In this document: one piece after another, positions 43,002 through 54,424 of the stretch
How the letters are laid out: every line of letters starts with the position of its first letter
How positions within the stretch are numbered: position 1 is the first letter of the stretch
From: Bubalus kerabau
Taxonomy: Eukaryota > Chordata > Mammalia > Artiodactyla > Bovidae
Assembly (NCBI RefSeq): GCF_029407905.1
Contig: NC_073627.1
Span: 134,119,697 to 134,183,696 of the forward strand
Length of the DNA stretch: 64,000 nt
Direction of reading: 5' to 3'
Translations under genes and position numbers: made by a program
The notes under the pieces: generated by a model
The model's database searches: none
What the model saw: only the letters and a program-made list of their open reading frames with translations
Told to the model about the DNA's origin: nothing

Positions 43002-43216
43002 GTGCTTCCCAGGTGGCTCAGCAGTAAAGAATCCACCTGCCAGTGCAGGAGACATAGGTTTGATCCCTGGTTTGGGAAGATCCCCTGGAGAAGGGAATGG
43101 CAACCTACCCCAGTATTTTTGCCTGGGAAATCCCATGGATAGAGGAGCCTGGCGGGCTACATGCATGGGGTTACAAAGAGTTGGACATGACTGAGCAACT
43201 TAACAACAATATCAAT
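43002..43216 (+). mobile_element. Bov-tA SINE with target duplication
   Basis: Sense, full length. Perfect 9-bp GATCTATTT at 42993-43001 and 43217-43225. Confidence 0.94.
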
Positions 43217-43374
43217 GATCTATTTAAAGTAGTAGATTAACTGGACTCACCTGGTGATGAAAAAACATTGCCTTGGTCACCCATCAGAGGATGAATAATG
43301 GACACAGCTGTGGAATCTGTGCAGTCAGTGACCCTTTTTGCTCTCTGCATGGGGAAGACCAGTGCAAAGCTTAC

Positions 43375-43483
43375 CTGCAGCATCCCTGGAATAGTTGTAT
43401 TGGGCCTGGGCGATGAAGGGCTCCAGGAAGCCGCTCAGAAGAAACACTGCCATTGTTTCACCAGAGCCATTCACATGTGCCAT
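43375..43483 (-). CDS. candidate coding exon (start codon to splice donor), gene unknown
   Basis: On the minus strand an ATG at 43483 in good context (AAAATGG) opens 36 codons ending GCTGCAG followed by GTAAGC, a near-perfect 5' splice donor at 43374/43375. A second in-frame ATG at 43453 (ACAATGG) starts a hydrophobic stretch, MAVFLLSGFLEPFIAQAQ, that resembles a signal peptide without a basic n-region. A TGA lies about ten codons upstream in frame. A plausible acceptor (CTTTGTCCCAG) ends at 43561, so a larger exon of 43375-43560 with 5' untranslated sequence is possible. The frame closes in the intron after about 51 codons. I recognise no protein family. It could be chance or a lncRNA exon. 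The opposite strand also has a 64-codon frame. Confidence 0.25.
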
Positions 43484-44852
43484 TTTGCCTGACCGCTGCT
43501 GGTTGATTCCTCAGCTCTTCTCTTCCTCTTAGGGGCTCATCTTTTGGCTTGCCCATTTGTCTGGGACAAAGCCCTTGGGAGCAGGGCCAGAAAACAGAAC
43601 CAGGGAGGTCTTGCTGGGTGAAATGCATTTCAGAGAACAGCTCTTCCAGGTCCTTTTCTTTGTTTCTTTTGACCTTTCCTCCAATAGCAATTACAAAATT
43701 AATTCTTGAGATTGAATTGACTAAAAGGACAGTGAATAAAAACTGGTAGCTGTACATCACAAAGTCTCTGGGAAGAAAATAAAAATAGAGACCCTGTCTC
43801 AAAAGTGATATTAAAGGTCAGATAGACTGAACGTGTTGACCTTGTCCCTGATGATGAGAATTACAACAATTTTTTCTAAGGGACAATATTTTTTTTCCTA
43901 AGTGGCAAAAACAATAAGCCACACCCTCTCCCCCTTTTTTAAAAGACAAAAGAAATGTTGTCCAAGGACTAGAGAGGGGATGAAGGACTGGGAGGGAAAA
44001 AAAAAATGGAAGAGTTGGTATAAAGTCACCTGAAGGAAAGAGAACTAGACACAGATCACTTGGACAAACAGGCGTGCGGGCAGAAAAGGTGGAGAAAGAT
44101 GAGTGAACATGGGCTGAGCCTGTTTCTGGAGGCAGAGTCCAGAACAGTTTGCTTGGGGGCTGGTGCTGTGGCTGGCCAAGGTGGGATGCAAGGGGCTGGT
44201 AGTGACCCATACCATTGCCTGTAAATCCCTAGCCTGGCCAGTGTGCCCAGATCACTTGATTACTGTGACTATGGTATCAAGAGTCTCTGTTAAAATAGAA
44301 ATTTCTTAGATGTCTATGAAGAATATAATATGAAGTAACGTGTCAAATAGAGTTAGCCCCTTTTTTTTGTAGCCTGAGGAACATTTTGGAAAGGGGAGGG
44401 CAGGATGTCAAAGAGATGCAGAGATGGGACATTATCTGAGTGGTTGAAAACATTAAACCTGGAGTAGAAGGGGGCCTTTGACATTTAGGGACAAGAATTC
44501 TGAGAATAAATTTTACCTACTTCATTGTCTTACCTAGAGTAGGATTAGAATAGGCTTCCATTCATTCATATACTTCATTTATCATTATGTGCCCAGCTGG
44601 AACTGTATGGCAGACTTATATGTGATTTGGTGGTTAAGACAATGTATGATTCCAGCAATGGGCTACAGAGAAAGGTCAGAAACACTTCTGAGAAAGGCAG
44701 AGAATAAATTAGAGCAAGTGCATTTGTTCCTTGTTTGTTGGTGAGTCAAGGAGCGTTAGCAGTGTCTTGGATCTTTGGGGAAAGGTCTGTTGGTACAGTC
44801 AGCAATGACCAGAAGCAGTGGGGCTAAAGGAGGTTTAAGTCAAGATGGGATG
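43484..44852. other. unique, repeat-poor sequence
   Basis: No repeat family named. Minus-strand frames at 43458-43802 and 43818-44210 lack recognisable domains. An A-rich run lies near 43999-44007. Confidence 0.4.
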
Positions 44853-44983
44853 TAGCAGGTTGAACAGTGTCCCCAATTCCTCCCCAAATTCATGTCCACC
44901 TGGAACCACAGAATGCAACCTTATTTGGAAAGGGCATCTTTTCAGATGCGATTAGTTAAAATGAGATTATACTAGATTAGAGA

Positions 44984-45188
44984 GTATGTGTGTGCTCGAT
45001 CATGTCTGACTCTGCAGCCCCATAGACTGTAGCATGCCAGGCTCCTCTGTCCATGGAATTTTCCAGGCAAAGAATACTGGAGTTGGCTGCCATTCCCTAC
45101 TCCAGGGGACCTTCCCAACCCAGGGATTGAACCTCTTCTCTTGAGTCTCCTGCATTGGCAGGTTGATTCTTTACCACTAACACCACCT
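44984..45188 (-). mobile_element. Bov-tA SINE
   Basis: Antisense, full length, with a TG-rich tail at the left. It abuts the BovB at 45189. Confidence 0.92.
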
Positions 45189-45709
45189 GTTGTTGTTGTT
45201 CAGTCACTAAGTCATGTCCAGCTCTGCAATCCCATGGACTGCAGCTCACCAGGCTTCCCTGTTCTTCTCTATCTCATGGAGTTTGCTCAAACTTATGTCC
45301 ATTGAGTCAGTGATGCTGTCCAACCATCTCATGCTCTGTCACCCTTCTCCTCCTGCCCTCAATCTTTCCTAGCACCAGGGTATTTTCCATTGAGTTGGCT
45401 CTGCACATTAGGTGGCCAAACTATTGGAGTTTCAGCATCAGTGCTTCCAATGAATATTCAGGGTTGGTTTCCTTTAGGATTAACTGGTTTGATCTCCTTG
45501 CTATCAAAAGGACTCTGAAGAGTCTTTTCCAACACCACAACTTGAAAGCATCGATTCTTTGGTGTTCAGCCTTCTTTATGGTTCAACTCTTACATCTCAC
45601 ATGACTACTGGAAAAACCATAGTTTTGACTATAGCTTTGTCAGCAAAGTGATGTCTCTGCTTTTTAATATGCTGTCTAGGTTTTTTTTTTATAGCTTTCT
45701 TTCCAAGGG
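45189..45709 (-). mobile_element. BovB LINE, 3' ~520 bp
   Basis: Antisense from '(GTT)4cagtcactaagtc' to 'gctttctttccaagg'. The 69-codon plus-strand frame is its antisense shadow. Confidence 0.92.
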
Positions 45710-46009
45710 ACAGTCACCACCTGGGTGAGTTATAAATTCAATGACAGGTATCTTTATGAGAAGGAGGAGAGGAAGATTCAGACACAGGGATGTAGAGAAG
45801 ACAGGGAATAAAGCTACACGACAACAGAGGCAGAGATTGGAGTAATGCATCTCAAAACCAAGGAATGTGAAGAGTTGCTGGCAGCCACCAGAAGCTGAGA
45901 GGCAGGACAGTTTCTCCCTCAAAGCCTCCAGAAAGAACCAACCCTGCTGACATCTTGATCTTGGAATTCCAGCCTATAGAACTCTGACAGAATAAATGTC
46001 TGCTTTTTA

Positions 46010-46350
46010 AAAATATTGGTATTTATTTTTGGTGGTGCTGAGTCTTCATTGCTGTGGGAGTTTTTATCTAGTTGCAGTGAGTAGGGATGTTCTTCATTGC
46101 AGTGCAAGGGCTTTTCATGTTGGTGGCTTCTCTTGCTGTGGAGCATGGGCTCTAGAGCCTGAGGGTTTCAGTAGTTGCAGCATGTGGGTTCAGTAGTTGT
46201 GGCTCCTGGCTCTAGAGCACAGGCTCAGTATTTGTGGTGCATGGGTTTAATTGCTGCAAGGCATATGGGATCTTCTTGGCCCAAGGATCGAACCCTGTGC
46301 CTCCTGCATTGGCAGGTGGATTCTTTACCACTGAGCCACCAGGGAAGGCC
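46010..46350 (-). mobile_element. CHR-type tRNA-Glu SINE, full length
   Basis: Antisense with all body blocks: 'gtgctgagtcttcattgctg', 'gagcatgggctctagagcc', 'cagtagttgtggctcc', 'ggcccaaggatcgaaccc', and the head ending 'gccaccagggaagg'. Confidence 0.9.
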
Positions 46351-46390
46351 CTGTTTGTTTGTTGCAGCAGCCCCAGGAAACTAATGCTTC

Positions 46391-47948
46391 GGGTTCTAGG
46401 GATACTCTTTCCTCCCCATGATTGACTCAGGAAGAGCAAGGAAGCAGCACAGGGCTGAATGTAAGCTTAGGACCAAGAGAACATCTGAGATGAGGGAGGG
46501 CCCGCAGCAAGTGTGGGTGGGGTAGATGCACTGACTCACACAGCATTCTTCAGCAATGGAGCAGTTGCCTATGCAGGTGCTGTCTGTCTGTGGATGCTTC
46601 AGCCAGTTGTAAAGGCCCCTGGGTCTTGGACCAATTGTACACATGATTCAACTGATTTTTGCTATCCTCCTTCTTTAAAGAGTCTCTCTCTTATTGAAAA
46701 AAAGTCTCTCTTTCCATTAACCTCCTCAGTCAGGTGCTTTTTTCTTGGTGAGAAGCATGACAATAAGCTTGCTAATGGCTCAGAACTTGCCCCAGTATGG
46801 TGTCAGATTCAGTGGGGTCTGCCCTCCCAGGAAGGCAGATTTGGGAGAGTTACCAGTTGGGTTTCACTTCTTTGGATGCAAAGGGAAATCATGAGACTAT
46901 ACAGCTACTGTTTGCCTAAGGTGAAGTAAGCTATGAAATAAATCCCTCCTATTCTTAGAAACTCCTCAGGAGTTCTAGGGCTTAGGATGGTTCAGAGGTA
47001 GAGATGGCTATCGAAGGAAAAGTCTGGTCACCAGGTTAATGATGGGTGGTTTAAAGCCCCATGGAGACTGCTGTAGATTTTTTTGAGAAGATTCTCTCTA
47101 CGGAGAACATGAGCCTCTTTGCATTTGAGTCTAAGCCAAACTATACTAGAGCAGAGAGCGCTTATAAAGGCACAACATAGCAAGTATGAGACATTTAAGT
47201 AATCAAAGGGCACTGGAAAAGCCTATTCAAACTTAAGTGACTTTGAATGCAATACCCTGATTATCTACTAGAGGGAATTATACGAAGTAAATGGTGAGAC
47301 ATATAGGGGAGTTTGGAATGGGGAATCATCAGAAAGCCCCATTAAGCCTGAGAGGGCTTATTAGAAATGTTACTCAATGCGTGGATTCAAAGATATGTTT
47401 AGAGAGGCTTCTTTGGCTGTCTTTCTGAGTCTTTACTTGAGCCCTGGAGGTGGGGAGGATTTCATAGCAGGATAGAGTTGTATTTGCTAATTCTTGAGGA
47501 TTAGTAGACAGAGAATGAGATCTCAATCAGGGCCTGTTGTGGTTATGGGGACCCAATTTGGGTTTGATTACCTTTTACAGTACCTTTTAAGATTCAGGAT
47601 TCTATCTGATTTGAAAAATATATATTCAATGTATACTCTAGGGCCAGCAATAGGCTTAATGTGTTACACTCAAGACACAGTTTGGGGAGGCAAAAGTTAA
47701 ATGCACAAAGTGTTGCTGAGACAGCACCACCCTCAGACCTGGGTAAATGGGGGCTGTTGCCTGAAACCTGTACCTCAGGGGACCCCATGCTTTGGAGTGT
47801 TTGGGAGAAGACAGATCTGGCAGTGGGCAGAGCAGTCAAGCAGAGAACCAGAGTCCACACAGGGCCCCACATGACCCTGATGCCCATTTCTATCCATTGT
47901 AGCACCCTTTGGTCCTCTGCATCCCTCCTCCAAAGTGAATGCATGTAG

Positions 47949-47950
<2 letters not shown>
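46391..47950. other. 1.6 kb unique, repeat-poor sequence
   Basis: No repeat or gene recognised. The 138-codon frame 46513-46929 is the longest here, but has no domain resemblance and crosses AT-rich, non-coding-like sequence. Confidence 0.4.
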
Positions 47951-47984
<34 letters not shown>

Positions 47985-48032
47985 TCACACACTCACTCAC
48001 ACACTCACTCACACACACACACACACACACAT
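47951..48032. repeat. (AC)n microsatellite with a 12-bp higher-order repeat
   Basis: An AC array (47951-47980), then three exact tandem copies of the 12-mer TCACTCACACAC (47981-48016), then AC again to about 48030. Confidence 0.95.
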
Positions 48033-48132
48033 ATACAGGCTCCACTGACCCAGTCTGAAGGCAGTGCTGTTTGAACAGGGATTTTTGCACTTACATTTTA
48101 CCTCTCCGAACTGTGTCCTAAATGTATGCATG

Positions 48133-48180
48133 TATATACACACACACAGATAGACACAAACACACACATACACACATATT
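48133..48180. repeat. degenerate (CA)n/(TA) tract
   Basis: Interrupted CACACA arrays with AGATAGA and ATA interruptions, 100 bp from the first microsatellite. Confidence 0.85.
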
Positions 48181-49606
48181 CAAACTATGTTCTTGGGTTG
48201 ATCAGGTGTACCAAGGAACTTATGTCATTGTTCTAGAGCTCTGTGTCTGGCTCCAAGTTTCAGGCAAGAAGTCCAAAGTCTAGATTGGTCCTGCTGGCTC
48301 CTGGAGTCTTTCTTTCACAGAACCCAGAAAGATTGGGCTGCCAGAACAGTGCTGATTTTGGGTGACCTTCATTCATGTCAGACCCAGGATGAGTTCAGTG
48401 CTCTGCCAGCAGTCCACAACCATGGACTGTGAGCCACGTGTATGGTTCTGTGAGTCATGTGTGTGGGTCTGTGTGTTGACTGCCACTCATTTATGTTCTG
48501 TTCATAGTGACACCTCCAGCCTACAGGACCTGAGGGCAGTGGGATGTGATAGCAGTGGAGAATGCCTTCAGTCTGAGTTTCCCTTCAGTCTGAGTTAGAA
48601 GACAAAACTAGAGACATTTTTCTTAAAATTTCTTATCCTAACAGAATGTGTCCAGACATAGAGGTAAGTGAGAAAATGGGAGCTTGGCTGCAGCCATAAG
48701 TAGAGATGATTCCTATAGGGGATGTTTGTTCTGGCAGGTGATTTATAGAAGATGAAGTTATAAGACACAGCTTTGAACCAATCAAGTTAGCTTTTAAGAC
48801 CCTGGAGCACAAGAACTAGGGCCACCAGATACAGTACTAAGTTTTAAGAGAGGAAGTGTGGTCTTTGGGAAATTGAGGGAAAGCAAAGTAGTGCCCTTAA
48901 CTTGGGCCAGTGTGAATTTTTTGTAGGCCATCACAAGAAGAAATCTTAAAACACATAATAAAATTAGGAGGAAGAAAAATTAGGATTAGGGTGCATAGTC
49001 CTAATGCATTTCTTGAATTAATCTCATTGCATTTTCTTAAATTAATCTCGTTGACAGAGCCATGGCCAAATTAGACATGAAGATGTCTTTAGCTTGCTGA
49101 ACTTCAATCCTGGGAGACTTCAGGAGTGGAACTTTGAAACCATTTGGAGGCTATTCCAGTTACTGGAATAGAGAATGGTGGTTGGGAAGAGCAATGTCTG
49201 TGGTTCTCTCTCAGTACAAGTTGTGTCCAAAAGGGGCAGGTTTTAGGCACATAGATGTTCCTGCCACTAGTGAAACAACCTTCAGGTAAGTCTGTTTCAT
49301 CATGACTTGCTCCATGCTCCATTATATCCAGGGAAGGAGCATGAGCTTTGGAACTAGTCAGATCTGGGGGCATCCACGTCCTTAGACAATCTCTCTGAAC
49401 CTTAGTTTACTCATTTAGCATAATGAGAAGAATACATGGTTGTGGTTCTAGAAGGAACTGATGTATAAAGAAGTGCTTCATGATCTGTACATGTTCCTTC
49501 CATGTGCAAGTCCCTGTTCTTAGTTCTTCTCAAAATCCCTCTTCTTCTTTTTGAGGGCATGTTTCAGCTGAGGGACCAATGGAGCCCTTCTGCAGAGCCC
49601 TCTCCC
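48181..49606. other. unique, repeat-poor sequence
   Basis: No gene or repeat family recognised. Short frames only. Confidence 0.4.
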
Positions 49607-50960
49607 TGAAGTACCGGGGTCCAGCCCCGGTGGAGTCAGGGGTTTTGAAGGGGAGACAGCTTCGGCGATCAGGATACGATAGAATTAAAGATATAAAGAA
49701 TGGTTAAATAAGGATAGCTCAGTGAGAAAATTCAGTGGAGAAAAGAGGCCGAATAACTTGGTTTACGTGGAAAGCTAATAAAATTCCAAAATAAGGAATT
49801 TGCATCACCTACGTAGGCTGTAGGCATCCTCCCATTCTCCTGAAGGAGAGGAGACACTAAGGCCTCCCCGGTCAGATCTTAGAAGCCCAGGCATAATTAG
49901 TAGGCTTGACGAGCCTCCACACTCCAGGTGGGAATTCAGCCAGAAGGTGAGAGAAAGAACGACACGGGGAGACCAAGCTTCTGTGAACAAGGCCCGCACT
50001 TTATTTTCCAAAGTAGTTTTTATACCTTAAGTTGTGCATAGAGGATAATGGGGGAAGGTCAGCAGTCCTTGATCCTTATTGAAGCCAGGCTTTCAAACTT
50101 ATCATATGCAAAAGTTTAGGTGATTTACATCATCTTCTGGCCAGGGGGCCTGAAGACATTTTAAGATCCTTTCTTCAGAAAACTTATTTTTCTCTAAAGG
50201 TGAAAAGTCAGGCGCCACCCTCTGAAAGCATTAGATAAAGTTGCATTCCTATAGGGCAAAGGTGTGGTGGGCTATAACAAGAAAAGAATTAACTCAAGGG
50301 TCCAAGGTTACAAGCATTAAAGCTACTACTTACATTGCTAAGTCACTTCAGTCGTTTCCGACTCTGTGCAACCCCATAGATGGCAGCCCACCAGGCTGCC
50401 CCGTCCCTGGGATTCTCCAGGCAAGAACACTGGAGTGGGCTGCCATTTCCTTCTCCAATGCATGAAAGTGAAAAGTGAAAGTGAAGTCGCTCAGTCGTGT
50501 CCGACTCTTAGCGACCCCATGGATTGCAGCCTAACAGGCTCCTCCGTCCATGGGATTTTCCAAGCAAGAGTACTGGAGTGGGGTGCCATTGCCTTCTCCG
50601 ACTACTTACATTCCTATACACCAATTATATTAATCAATACACTGCCAGGGACACAGTAGGCAAGGGATATGGAAACTTAGCAGCAAACATTGGCCCAACA
50701 AGTGAAAAATCCTTCACCAATACAATTTCTAATCAATCTTTTAACTGCTCAAAGGAATCTATATTTAGATAGTTTAGAACATCTCATGCCTTTCACAGTT
50801 GGGAGGCTCTGAACAATCACATGTGGCCGGAAGAACCTATTCAGTCAGGCTAGAGGACTTCCAAAGGAGTTTGTAGGTTGAAACACTCTTGTCATGCTCA
50901 GGAACTTTATTAACTAGAGTTGTAAGTTAACTCTTTTTCAGAGAGAGGTGGTGGGGGACA
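49607..50960 (-). mobile_element. class-II-type (ERV2/ERVK-like) LTR
   Basis: Read on the minus strand it begins TGTCCCCC and ends CGGTACTTCA. It has a TATA box (GGTATAAAAACT, complement of about 50012-50023) ~30 bp before AATAAAGTGCGGGC (AATAAA polyadenylation signal near 49998-50003), then a long U5 ending in a perfect hairpin CCGGGGCTGGACCCCGG (49614-49630). About 1.09 kb without the inserted Bov-A2. No internal gag, pol or env is adjacent, so it is probably solo. No clear target duplication. Class is inferred from the TATA/AATAAA layout and recalled similarity. Confidence 0.65.
50337..50600 (-). mobile_element. Bov-A2 dimeric SINE inside the LTR
   Basis: Antisense dimer with perfect 12-bp duplication ACTACTTACATT at 50325-50336 and 50601-50612. 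CpGs are retained. Younger than the LTR. Confidence 0.95.
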
Positions 50961-52138
50961 GCCCCCTGTAAAGTCAGAGGTGTAGGTGATACCACAAAGC
51001 AGTAAAGTAGGCAGACTCTGGTTTTGGGGGTAGATGCTCGAGAATTTCCAGGGGGACTCCTGAGGCTCAATCCCGCCTTTGCGTATGCCGAGTCTCCTTC
51101 CTCATGACCTTTTCCACGGGCAGAGTTCCTCACGCTGACTCCCAGCACTGAAGCATGGGCATGTTCCTTCCTTTCTTCAGTTAGAAGAGTGGAGTACTTG
51201 GCCCTGAGCCCTAGCTCAGATGTGAGCTCTTTGATTTTCTCTTTCCTTAATGCTTTTGAAGATCAGGAAAATTTCCTCCTCCTTGTGAATGAAGCTCAGC
51301 TGCTAACAGAGAACACAGGAGCAAGTAGAAACCAGAGCCAATTAGAACTCGGGCTGATTTAAAGACCAGATTCCATATGGCAATTCCTGAGGAATCTCCT
51401 ACAAGTTAGAGATCTAGGACTGCTGAGAGGGATGTGCAGGAAATTCCTTGGAATGTAGGTGGAAGTGAAAGGCTTCTTGGAAGTAGTTGCAAGCTGGCCA
51501 TCAGCATCTGATGCCCCCAGATAACCATTCCCAGATCCTCCTGTTCTTGTGTCAGCCTCTGGACACTATTTATCACCAAAGCCCCCTGCCTCCTCTGAGT
51601 GACCAGCAGAGAAGGGAGCTTGCAGAGCACTTTGAGCTGGGCAAAAGGTCAGCCTTGTCACCCTGGAGTGAGAAAGATATTGGTTGGTAGCTTGGAAGAG
51701 GGGCCTTTTGCTCCTTTGGGATCTTGTATATTATCTCTTCCCACATATGAGAGATTTGTGATTCTATGTGACCAAAGGGTCAGTATTGAGGTTAGATTTT
51801 GCACTCCTTGCAAGTGCACACTTTCTAGAGAGCTTGATCTCTGAGGGCTTCCCTTAGCTTCTGGCATCTAGAAAAACTCATCTGTGTTGAACCTGAACTT
51901 GGACTTGTGATGAGAGTTCTTTTGATTTATGCATTCACAGGCAAAATATATTATCACTCTGTGAAATAATCATAAACTGTTAGAATTATATAATATAATA
52001 AAAAACATACATTTTCCTGCAGTTTCTACATTTTTTTATCCTTTGAAAGTACCAGCGTCTTCTAACTGTGAATTGGAAATGTCATATAATAAAGAAATAA
52101 ACATACATGCTATGTGTAAGCCACTTCAGTGTATTAAC
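50961..52138. other. unique, repeat-poor sequence
   Basis: No repeat family named. The plus-strand frame 51487-51690 ends with a charged stretch, but no splice-bounded exon can be supported. Confidence 0.4.
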
Positions 52139-52480
52139 TATAGAGTCCCTTGGACTGCAAGGAGATCCAACCAGTCCATTCTGAAGGAGATCAGCCCTGG
52201 GATTTCTTTGGAAGGAATGATGCTAAAGCTGAAACTCCAGTACTTTGGCCACCTCATAGGAAGAGTTGACTCATTGGAAAAGACTCTGATGCTGGGAGGG
52301 ATTGGGGGCAGGAGGAGAAGGGGATGACAGATGAGATGGCTAGATGGCATCACTGACTCGATGGACGTGAGTCTGAGTGAACTCCGGGAGTTGGTGATGG
52401 ACACGGAGGCCTGGTGTGCTGCGAATCATGGGATTGCAAAGAGTCAGACACGACTGAGCGACTGAACTAAACTGAACTGA
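52139..52480 (+). mobile_element. BovB LINE, young, 3' ~340 bp
   Basis: Sense from 'tagagtcccttggactgc' to 'gactgagcgactgaactaaactgaactga'. It has the same internal variant (CCTGGGATTTCTTTGG) as the copy at 59.6 kb. Confidence 0.93.
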
Positions 52481-52490
52481 AATACACAGT

Positions 52491-52725
52491 GGGCTTCCCA
52501 GGTGGCACTAGTGGTAAAGAACCTGCCTGCCAAGGCTGGAGATGTAAGAGACTAAGTGTCAAACTTTGGGTCGGGAAGATCCCTTGGAGGAGAGCACAGC
52601 AACCCCACAACCGACTCCAGTATTTTTGCATGGAGAATCCCATGGACAGAGGAGCCTGGTGGTCTGCAGTCCATAGGGTCACAGAGAGTCAGACATGATT
52701 GAAGCAACTGAGCACAGCACAGCAC
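52491..52725 (+). mobile_element. Bov-tA SINE adjoining the BovB tail
   Basis: Sense, full length with small expansions, tail (CACAG)n-like. AAATACA at 52480-52486 and 52726-52732 is a possible target duplication, placing the insertion at the BovB 3' end. Confidence 0.9.
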
Positions 52726-52732
52726 AAATACA

Positions 52733-53629
52733 TGGTAGAGACAGGGATCAAATTAGAAATATGTGTATCTATGATTTAAGGACATATCTATACAACTCTG
52801 TTTTCAAACTGTGTGCAAAGTAGAAGCACTCTGTTCTCTTCCTTCTTCCTAGCCAGTGTATAAAATTAAGCAGAGCCCCAACTAGAGGACCTAGTGTAGA
52901 TTCTGACATTGTGATGCTTTTTCCTGTCCCCTTGCATGAACTCTGGTGTAGGTGCATGGGGCAGTCCACGCCGCATGTGTGGGTGGATTGGGTTAGTTCC
53001 CCAGAGTCTCATTTCCCAGTGCGCAGTGCTACTAATCAGCCTGTAGAGCTATGGAGGTCAAGGAGAGGGCAGCGCTCTGGGGAAGGTGAATGAGAAGCAC
53101 AGATGTTGGTGGAGAGGGGAGCCTATAGCAGGCTTACTGCTGTTTCCAACTATTTCCTACAGAGCTTTGCTAAAACAAAGTGGCACAGAGGAGGAGGAGC
53201 AGGGGTCATAGAAGTTGCCTCTTATTGGTCAATCCATGTGATTGGAAATACAGGGAGTCCCCATCCCCTCAAATTATACTCTTTCTTCCTGACAAATTAC
53301 TACTGTTTTTTTTCCACTGATAGTCTATCTAAGTGCTTCTTCATTTGTTTTGAGACTGTAAAGGAAAAAAAAAATCTTTAGAAAAGTTCAATAACTTCAT
53401 AGGAACAAAGCAATATATGAAAAGACTTTCAAATTGTGCCTGTAAAATATTTCTTTGCTTTGCTACTTATCCTTTTCACTTTGTGATCCCAAAAAAGTAT
53501 CAGCAATCGTTTCCTGGGTTTGGACATTTTCTACTCTCTTCTAGGGAAGATTCTGTACATGTTTTCATTATATATGTAAGGTTCTTTGTTCTTTATTGGA
53601 TGTATGTACTTTTTTTGAAAATAGAATCA
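52733..53629. other. unique sequence
   Basis: No gene or repeat recognised. An A run lies near 53365-53373. The frame 53103-53381 is unsupported. Confidence 0.4.
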
Positions 53630-54190
53630 CTCTAATGCACTGTATGTGGCAGTGGAAATTGGCACAAACCATCTTGTAAAGCAGTTTAACTGAGTGTATC
53701 AAGAGTCTTAAAATGTTGATCAGTACCTTTTAAACTAACAATTCTACTTCGTAGCTTTTACAGTAAAGAAATACTCTAAAACAGTGGTCCCCAACATTTT
53801 TGGTACCAGGGACCAGATTCGTGGAAAACAATTTCTCTACAGACTGGGAGGCAGGCATGGTTTTAGGATGATGCAAACACATTACATTTATTGTGCACTT
53901 TCTTTCAGATCTAATGCCGTCACTGATCTGACAGGGGGTTCTGGTGCACGGTCTGGCTGTTGGGGACCCCTGATCTAAAGCAACAGTGTTTCATATATAT
54001 TTTAAAACTGTAAACAACCTAAATCCTAATCCGTTGAACAGAATGTTATATAGCCATTCAAATGATATTTATGAAGACTAGAACAGAAAAACATGAAAAA
54101 CATATGACATAATTTAAATGACAAGAGAAAGATGTACAGTTACATGTCTTATATGTATATGACTATGTACAAATATGTGAATTAAAAAGA
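53630..54190 (+). mobile_element. old L1 3' region, split by hAT element
   Basis: Sense L1M-type: 'gtggcagtggaaattggcac' and 'aacaattctacttcgtagc' left; 'actgtaaacaacctaaatcc' and 'atgttatatagccattcaaatg' right. Confidence 0.65.
53782..53972. mobile_element. short non-autonomous hAT transposon
   Basis: 191 bp with terminal inverted repeats CAGTGGTCCCCAAC and GTTGGGGACCCCTG. Flanking 8-bp CTCTAAAA (53774-53781) and ATCTAAAG (53973-53980) match at 6 of 8, the hAT duplication length. No transposase. Confidence 0.85.
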
Positions 54191-54424
54191 AATGGGAAGA
54201 GACCATATGAGTTGGTAATTAGGTTTAAATGGTGGTGTAATATATGGCTTCTATATTTTTTATTCTTTCTATTTTTTTATTTTCTTTCCCCAAAAGCTTT
54301 TTAATGAGCATGGCTACTTTCAATTAAAACAAACAAACAGATACACATAGTATTCATATGTTTCTTAGTTTGGGGCTACATCTTCATAGGCTCATAACAA
54401 GCACAGACCTTGGAGTGTAGATAC
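54191..54424. other. AT-rich unclassified sequence
   Basis: Nothing recognised. It may be a further diverged L1 tail. Confidence 0.35.

Larger units (their letters stand above)
44853..46390 (+). repeat. ancient mammalian repeat broken by three insertions
   Basis: Three collinear pieces of one element: 44853-44983 ('gttgaacagtgtccccaattcc ... gcgattagttaaaatgagattatactag'), 45730-46009 ('aggcagagattggagtaatgcatc ... gcctccagaaagaaccaaccctgc') and 46351-46390 ('gcagcagccccaggaaactaatgc'). I know it as a very common old mammalian repeat but cannot name it safely. Confidence 0.65.

Noticed and set aside
43818..44210. 130-codon minus-strand frame near the exon candidate
   Set aside because: Proline/serine/phenylalanine-rich translation of a pyrimidine-rich strand, with no splice link to 43375-43560 visible.
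46513..46929. 138-codon frame starting near a purine-rich block
   Set aside because: No family resemblance, and codon use does not look coding.
47951..48180. Regularly spaced repeats as a CRISPR-like array
   Set aside because: Simple AC microsatellite with a 12-bp unit. No unique spacers, and the genome is mammalian.
49614..49630. CCGGGG/CCCCGG hairpin as a transcription terminator
   Set aside because: There is no following U tract and the context is an LTR in a mammalian genome. It is better explained as a retroviral U5 structure.
51487..51690. Possible exon with charged C-terminal residues
   Set aside because: No convincing donor or acceptor, and the frame stops within unique non-repeat sequence.
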